Source: Liolophura sinensis (Eukaryota > Mollusca > Polyplacophora > Chitonida > Chitonidae). From it: a stretch of 64,000 nucleotides of DNA. Positions 59,583-64,000 of this stretch are shown here, one piece after another. The stretch lies in contig NC_088304.1 in the NCBI RefSeq assembly GCF_032854445.1, forward strand, positions 7,825,704 to 7,889,703, in the 5' to 3' direction. Below the pieces are notes generated by a model. The model saw only the letters and a list, made by a program, of their open reading frames with translations. It was not told the origin of the DNA and did no database searches. A program made the translations under genes and the position numbers. How positions within the stretch are numbered: the stretch's first letter is position 1; every line of letters begins with the position of its first letter.

Positions 59583-60339
59583 ATCGATGTGGATAATAAA
59601 AATTCTACAGTAGATACTAAATTTAAAAAATGAACAAAAAATATAATCAGTATGTATAAAAACTTCCTAAAAGTTGAACTATCAAGTCACATGATTATAA
59701 TACATTGACACATTATCAACAACAACACATTACTCAGATCCCCACGAAGCAATAAATCAGCAAGTACCAAGAGTAACAGATTATTGTAAAGATTAATGTA
59801 CAGGTAGATCGGCCAGGTCAGACTTGTGAAGGGTTACCCCATGTTCGTGGGTCTATGCACACTCCATGTGTTCTTCATATTATTCATGTTACCATGGTAA
59901 CTGTTGTGATAAATCGTGGATGGTGACATTTGTGCTGGCATAAAGTGCCCCTCCGAGACAATTCTGTACTAAATATATCACAAAACATTTCATTATTACA
60001 TCATAACGGCGAATAAATTGTGACAAGGGTATATCAGTTTTGATGCATCGATATCTTTTCCTGCAGAGTGATAAATTATGCATGAAGGAGTGTGGTTTAT
60101 GCTTACATCCCTGCCTGATGCTTTTTTTGGGGGGGGGTTTGTTTTGTCAGGTTGATCCATATTGCATGTAATCTAACTCACAGCTAACTTACATAACAGC
60201 TTACAACGTGCTTTTCTGTACATACACAATAAAGCAGATTCTCTCTTGTCAGTCATATTGAACCAACCCACAAGTACAACTGTACCAGGGAGTAATTCAA
60301 CTAAGCCAGGTTTGACTTTGAGTCAGAATTTGAAATATG

Positions 60340-60545
60340 ATTTTGGAGCTATAATTTAAAATTAAAAAAAAAATTATAAAAATCATCAAAATTTGAAATA
60401 TGACTTTGGAGCTTATTTTCACATAGTTTAAAATTTAAAAAAAAATTTTAAAAACTTTAAAATTTGAAATATGACTATGGAGCTTATTTTCATATAGTTT
60501 AAAATTTAAAAAAAAAAATTTAAAAACTTTAAAATTTGAAATATG
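60340..60545. repeat. AT-rich short tandem repeat, ~3 copies
   Basis: AATTTGAAATATGACTTTGG and following poly-A/T runs repeat about every 65-70 bp. Confidence 0.8.
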
Positions 60546-60674
60546 ACTTTGGACCGATACAGAGACAAACTCAGATTTTTACACACGGTAGCGTGATAAT
60601 GTGTGCATTAAGAAAATCCAGTACCATGTTTTTAACTGAATCAGTTTTATTCTGGATGTTACCCTCCAGAGTTT

Positions 60675-60676
<2 letters not shown>

Positions 60677-60710
<34 letters not shown>
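60677..60710. repeat. (TTA)n microsatellite
   Basis: About eleven trinucleotide units. Confidence 0.95.
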
Positions 60711-62049
60711 CATAGACACATGACGAGTCTCTACTGTACTTGCATGTCCATGTGTATTTAGCCTTCTTTTCAGTCAATCTAAAACATTGCCTGACATAAT
60801 CATAACTTATGATATCCTTGTGTACTTAGTTGGTAATAGCTTTATGAACCTGGCATCTGCAGTTTTATCATTCCTTGAGGTTTTTTTAAAGAGGATTTTC
60901 ATGGAAAACAATTGTGTACTTTTTAAAATGCCAAAACTCTGAAGCCTTTTGTTCTATATACTATAAACATAAATATTCTGGACAGAAAATATCAGACAGG
61001 ATTCACAATGTAAGTGGCCCTTAACTGGGTGGCTTTGTCAGGTTGTTAGGTCTGGAATGTACTGAATAAAGTAACAGCTAAAATGAATGTTTTGACGAGG
61101 TAGAAGCTTTACATGGTCTTGTCTGATCTGGTGTCTCCGAGCTTAATGTCAGAGTGATGCTACATTGACTGCACTTCTGGAGGATGACAGCTCTTGCCGC
61201 CATCAGCGTGTGGCTTTGTTTGCAACTGCTGCACGCTCATTCACACATGCAAAAAAGCATGATGACAGCAGGGACTACAAACTCACTTTGCCAGTCATGT
61301 CAGCGGGCTTTCATTTAATATGTGAGAGTCTTTTACCAGACCACTCTTGAATCACAAAGGCTTAGTTAGTTTCATCAAACACTTGGTTGTGAAATGTCGA
61401 TATCTTTTATACTCTTGAAACCCATGTATTTTTAATCTTAACACTTTACTATGATCATACAGGACAAGCCTGCAGTGGCCCTAATTTTATCTTCATAACT
61501 GTGGCGGATGCTTTGTGTCTTTTTAAAAGCCCTACATCCTTTTTCCACTTTGTTGTCACATTGATTTTAATGGTGAAACTTTTTGAAAATGTATGAGGTA
61601 TGATGTGTTTTCAAGGAATATCGAATATTAAGTAAGAATGCTTAATTTTCTGACACAGTAGGTGTAGGTCGTGTTGTGTTCCTCTAGGAGGTGGAAATAT
61701 CCCTATCACTGTGTCTGACAAGATAGAAATGTTAGTGACCAGCCTGTGTACATGTACCATGTATCTGAAATCAGTAGGATGACAGAAAAACAAAACAAAA
61801 TGCGCAAACAAATTTGTTGTTGTTCATGATTGGTGTACATGTGTACATGTATGTATGCATTTGGTGTACATTTGTATGCATGTATAAATCTGTGTGCACA
61901 TTAATACAAGAAATAAATGTTTTTTAACGATATTTGATTACATTATGAATGTTTGGCTTTGTATGTTACCTGATTTCCCAATTTTTCTTAAATAGACCTA
62001 CAGGTATATGTGAGTGATTACTTGGGTTTTAAACACGTATCCTCCATCT

Positions 62050-63790
62050 TGTCTGGTTTGTCTATGGTTTCTGTAAGGTTTGTTTGGTACAGGTTCACCT
62101 GGTGAGGACTGGATTTTGTCAAGATTTGTTTGGTACAGGTGCACCTGGTCAGGACCGCTGTGGATTTCCGCAGGGTTTGTTTGGCACAGGTGCATATGGC
62201 GAGGACTGGATTTCCTCAGGGTTTGTTTGGTACAGGTGCACCTGGTTAGGACCACTGTGAATTTCCACTGGGTTTGTTTGGCACAGGTGCATATGGTGAG
62301 GACTGGATTTCCTCAGGGTTTCTTTGGTACAGGTGCGCCTGGTGAAGATTGCTGTGGATTTCCACTGGGTTTGTTTGGTACATGTTCACCTGGTGAGGAC
62401 TGGATTTCATCAGGATTTGTTTGGTATAGATGCACCTGGTCAGGACTGCTATGGATTTCCACAGGGTTTGTTTGGCACAGGTTCACCTGGTGAGGACTGG
62501 ATTTCATCAGGATTTGTTTGGTACATGTTCACCTGGTGAGGACTGGATTTCATCAGGATTTGTTTGGTATAGATGCACCTGGTCAGGACTGCTATGGATT
62601 TCCACAGGGTTTGTTTGGTACATGTTCACCTGGTGAGGACTGGATTTCATCAGGATTTGTTTGGTATGGATGCACCTGGTCAGGACTGCTGTGGATTTCC
62701 ACAGGGTTTGTTTGGTACATGTTCACCTGGTGAGGACTGGATTTCATCAGGATTTGTTTGGTATGGATGCACCTGGTCAGGACTGCTATGGATTTCCACA
62801 GGGTTTGTTTGGTACAGGTTCACCTGGTGAGGACTGGATTTCATCAGGATTTGTTTGGTATAGATGCACCTGGTCAGGACTGCTATGGATTTCCACAGGG
62901 TTTGTTTGGCACAGGTTCACCTGGTGAGGACTGGATTTCATCAGGATTTGTTTGGTATAGATGCACCTGGTCAGGACTGCTATGGATTTCCACAGGGTTT
63001 GTTTGGTACAGGTTCACCTGGTGAGGACTGGATTTCATCAGGATTTGTTTGGTATAGATGCACCTGGTCAGGACTGCTATGGATTTCCACAGGGTTGGTT
63101 TGGTACAGGTGCACCTGGTGAGGACTGGATTTCATCAGGATTTGTTTGGTATAGATGCACCTGGTCAGGACTGCTGTGGATTTCCACAGGGTTTGTTTGG
63201 TACATGTTCACCTGGTGAGGACTGGATTTCCTCAGGGTTTGTTTGGTACAGGAGCACCTGGTCAGGACTGCTGTGGATTTCCACACGGTTTGTTTGGCAC
63301 AGGTGCACCTGGTGAGGACTGGATTTCCTCAGGGTTTGTGTAGTACAGGTGCACTTGGTTAGGACTGCTGTGGATTTCCTCAAGGTTTGTTTGGTACAGG
63401 TGCACCTGGTGAAGACAGCTGTGGATTTCCTTGAAGTTTGTTTGGTACAGGTGCACCTGGTGAGGACTGGATTTCCTCAGGGTTTGTTTGGTACAGATGC
63501 ACCCGGTGAAGACTGCTGTGGATTTCCTCATGGTTTGTTTGGAACAGGTGCAGCTGGTAAAGACTGCTGTGGATTTCCTCATGGTTTGTTTGGAACAGGT
63601 GCAGCTGGTAAAGACTGTTGTGGATTTCCTAATGGTTTGTTTGGAACAGGTGCAGCTGGGGAAGACTGTTGTGGATTTCCTCATGGTTTGTTTGGAACAG
63701 GTGCAGCTGGTAAAGACTGTTGTGGATTTCCTCATGGTTTGTTTGGAACAGGTGCAGATGGGAAAGACTGCTGTGGAATTACCCAGGTTT
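62050..63790. repeat. 97-bp (two ~49-bp halves) minisatellite ending in 51-bp units
   Basis: Most of the array has 97-bp units with GGTTTGTTTGGTACAGGTTC and CACCTGGTCAGGACTGCTAT. After about 63490 the unit becomes 51 bp (GTTTGTTTGGAACAGGTGCA), which holds a frame open on both strands. No family match; read as non-coding. Confidence 0.93.
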
Positions 63791-64000
63791 TGTTCAAGTA
63801 GTCATTATATAGCCTTGCTTTACAGTCTTTTACAAACTTTTATAACCATTTTAACACTATTTGCTCACCGATTCTTTCCTAACAGTCTGCAGTATAGCCT
63901 GTTTAAGCGAAGGTTTTACAGTTACTTGTAAGGTAAATGAGTGTAACCCAAGAACACTATAGGCTTTATATCCTTGATAATGGGTGAAGTCTGTGAAGAA

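Larger units (their letters stand above)
58997..64000. other. 3' flank of the P450, no gene seen
   Basis: Presumed 3' UTR, AT-rich DNA, a short AT-rich repeat (60340-60545), a trinucleotide run (60677-60710) and a large minisatellite (62050-63790). No conserved coding sequence. Confidence 0.6.

Noticed and set aside
62080-63931. Glycine-rich, collagen-like frames
   Set aside because: The 97-bp period rotates the frame each unit. The glycine spacing is not regular Gly-X-Y, and both strands are equally open.

Overview
This is eukaryotic genomic DNA, almost certainly from a lophotrochozoan animal and most likely a mollusc. The genes have many short GT-AG exons. The intergenic and intronic DNA carries tRNA-derived SINEs of the kind abundant in mollusc genomes, small inverted-repeat elements and a very heavy load of minisatellites. 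There are no bacterial-style operons. I recognise two protein-coding genes, transcribed divergently (head to head).

Minus strand, 35770 down to 1411: a complete 22-exon gene for rabaptin-5 (RABEP1/RABEP2 type), the coiled-coil Rab5 effector. Every exon phase joins, giving a 980-residue protein. It ends in a complete eight-cysteine FYVE zinc finger, which the vertebrate rabaptin-5 I know lacks, and its first exon carries a possible gamma-adaptin-ear motif (FGPM). Plus strand, 40587 to 58996: a complete 12-exon microsomal cytochrome P450 of family 4 (513 residues) with the membrane anchor, I-helix, ExxR, PERF and haem-cysteine motifs intact. The two genes have no obvious functional link.

The remarkable feature is the tandem repeats. 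More than twenty minisatellite arrays lie in the window. At least nine of them are built from a splice junction of the gene they sit in. Each monomer holds the end (or, in one case, the start) of an exon, the splice site and a little intron. Eight such arrays copy a 5' splice site (rabaptin exons 3, 6, 8, 9, 15 and 19; P450 exons 1 and 2). The ninth is a 4.6-kb array of nearly 90 copies that carries the 3' splice site of P450 exon 9. In every case the copy joined to the intact exon gives the open reading frame, and where I read on (P450 exons 1, 2 and 9; rabaptin exon 3) a distal site soon meets a stop codon.

Layout: 1-1410, 3' flank of rabaptin; 1411-35770, rabaptin with introns up to 5.7 kb; 35771-40586, intergenic with three minisatellites and a SINE-like element; 40587-58996, P450; 58997-64000, 3' flank ending in a 1.7-kb minisatellite. 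No rRNA, tRNA gene, CRISPR array or viral gene was recognised.
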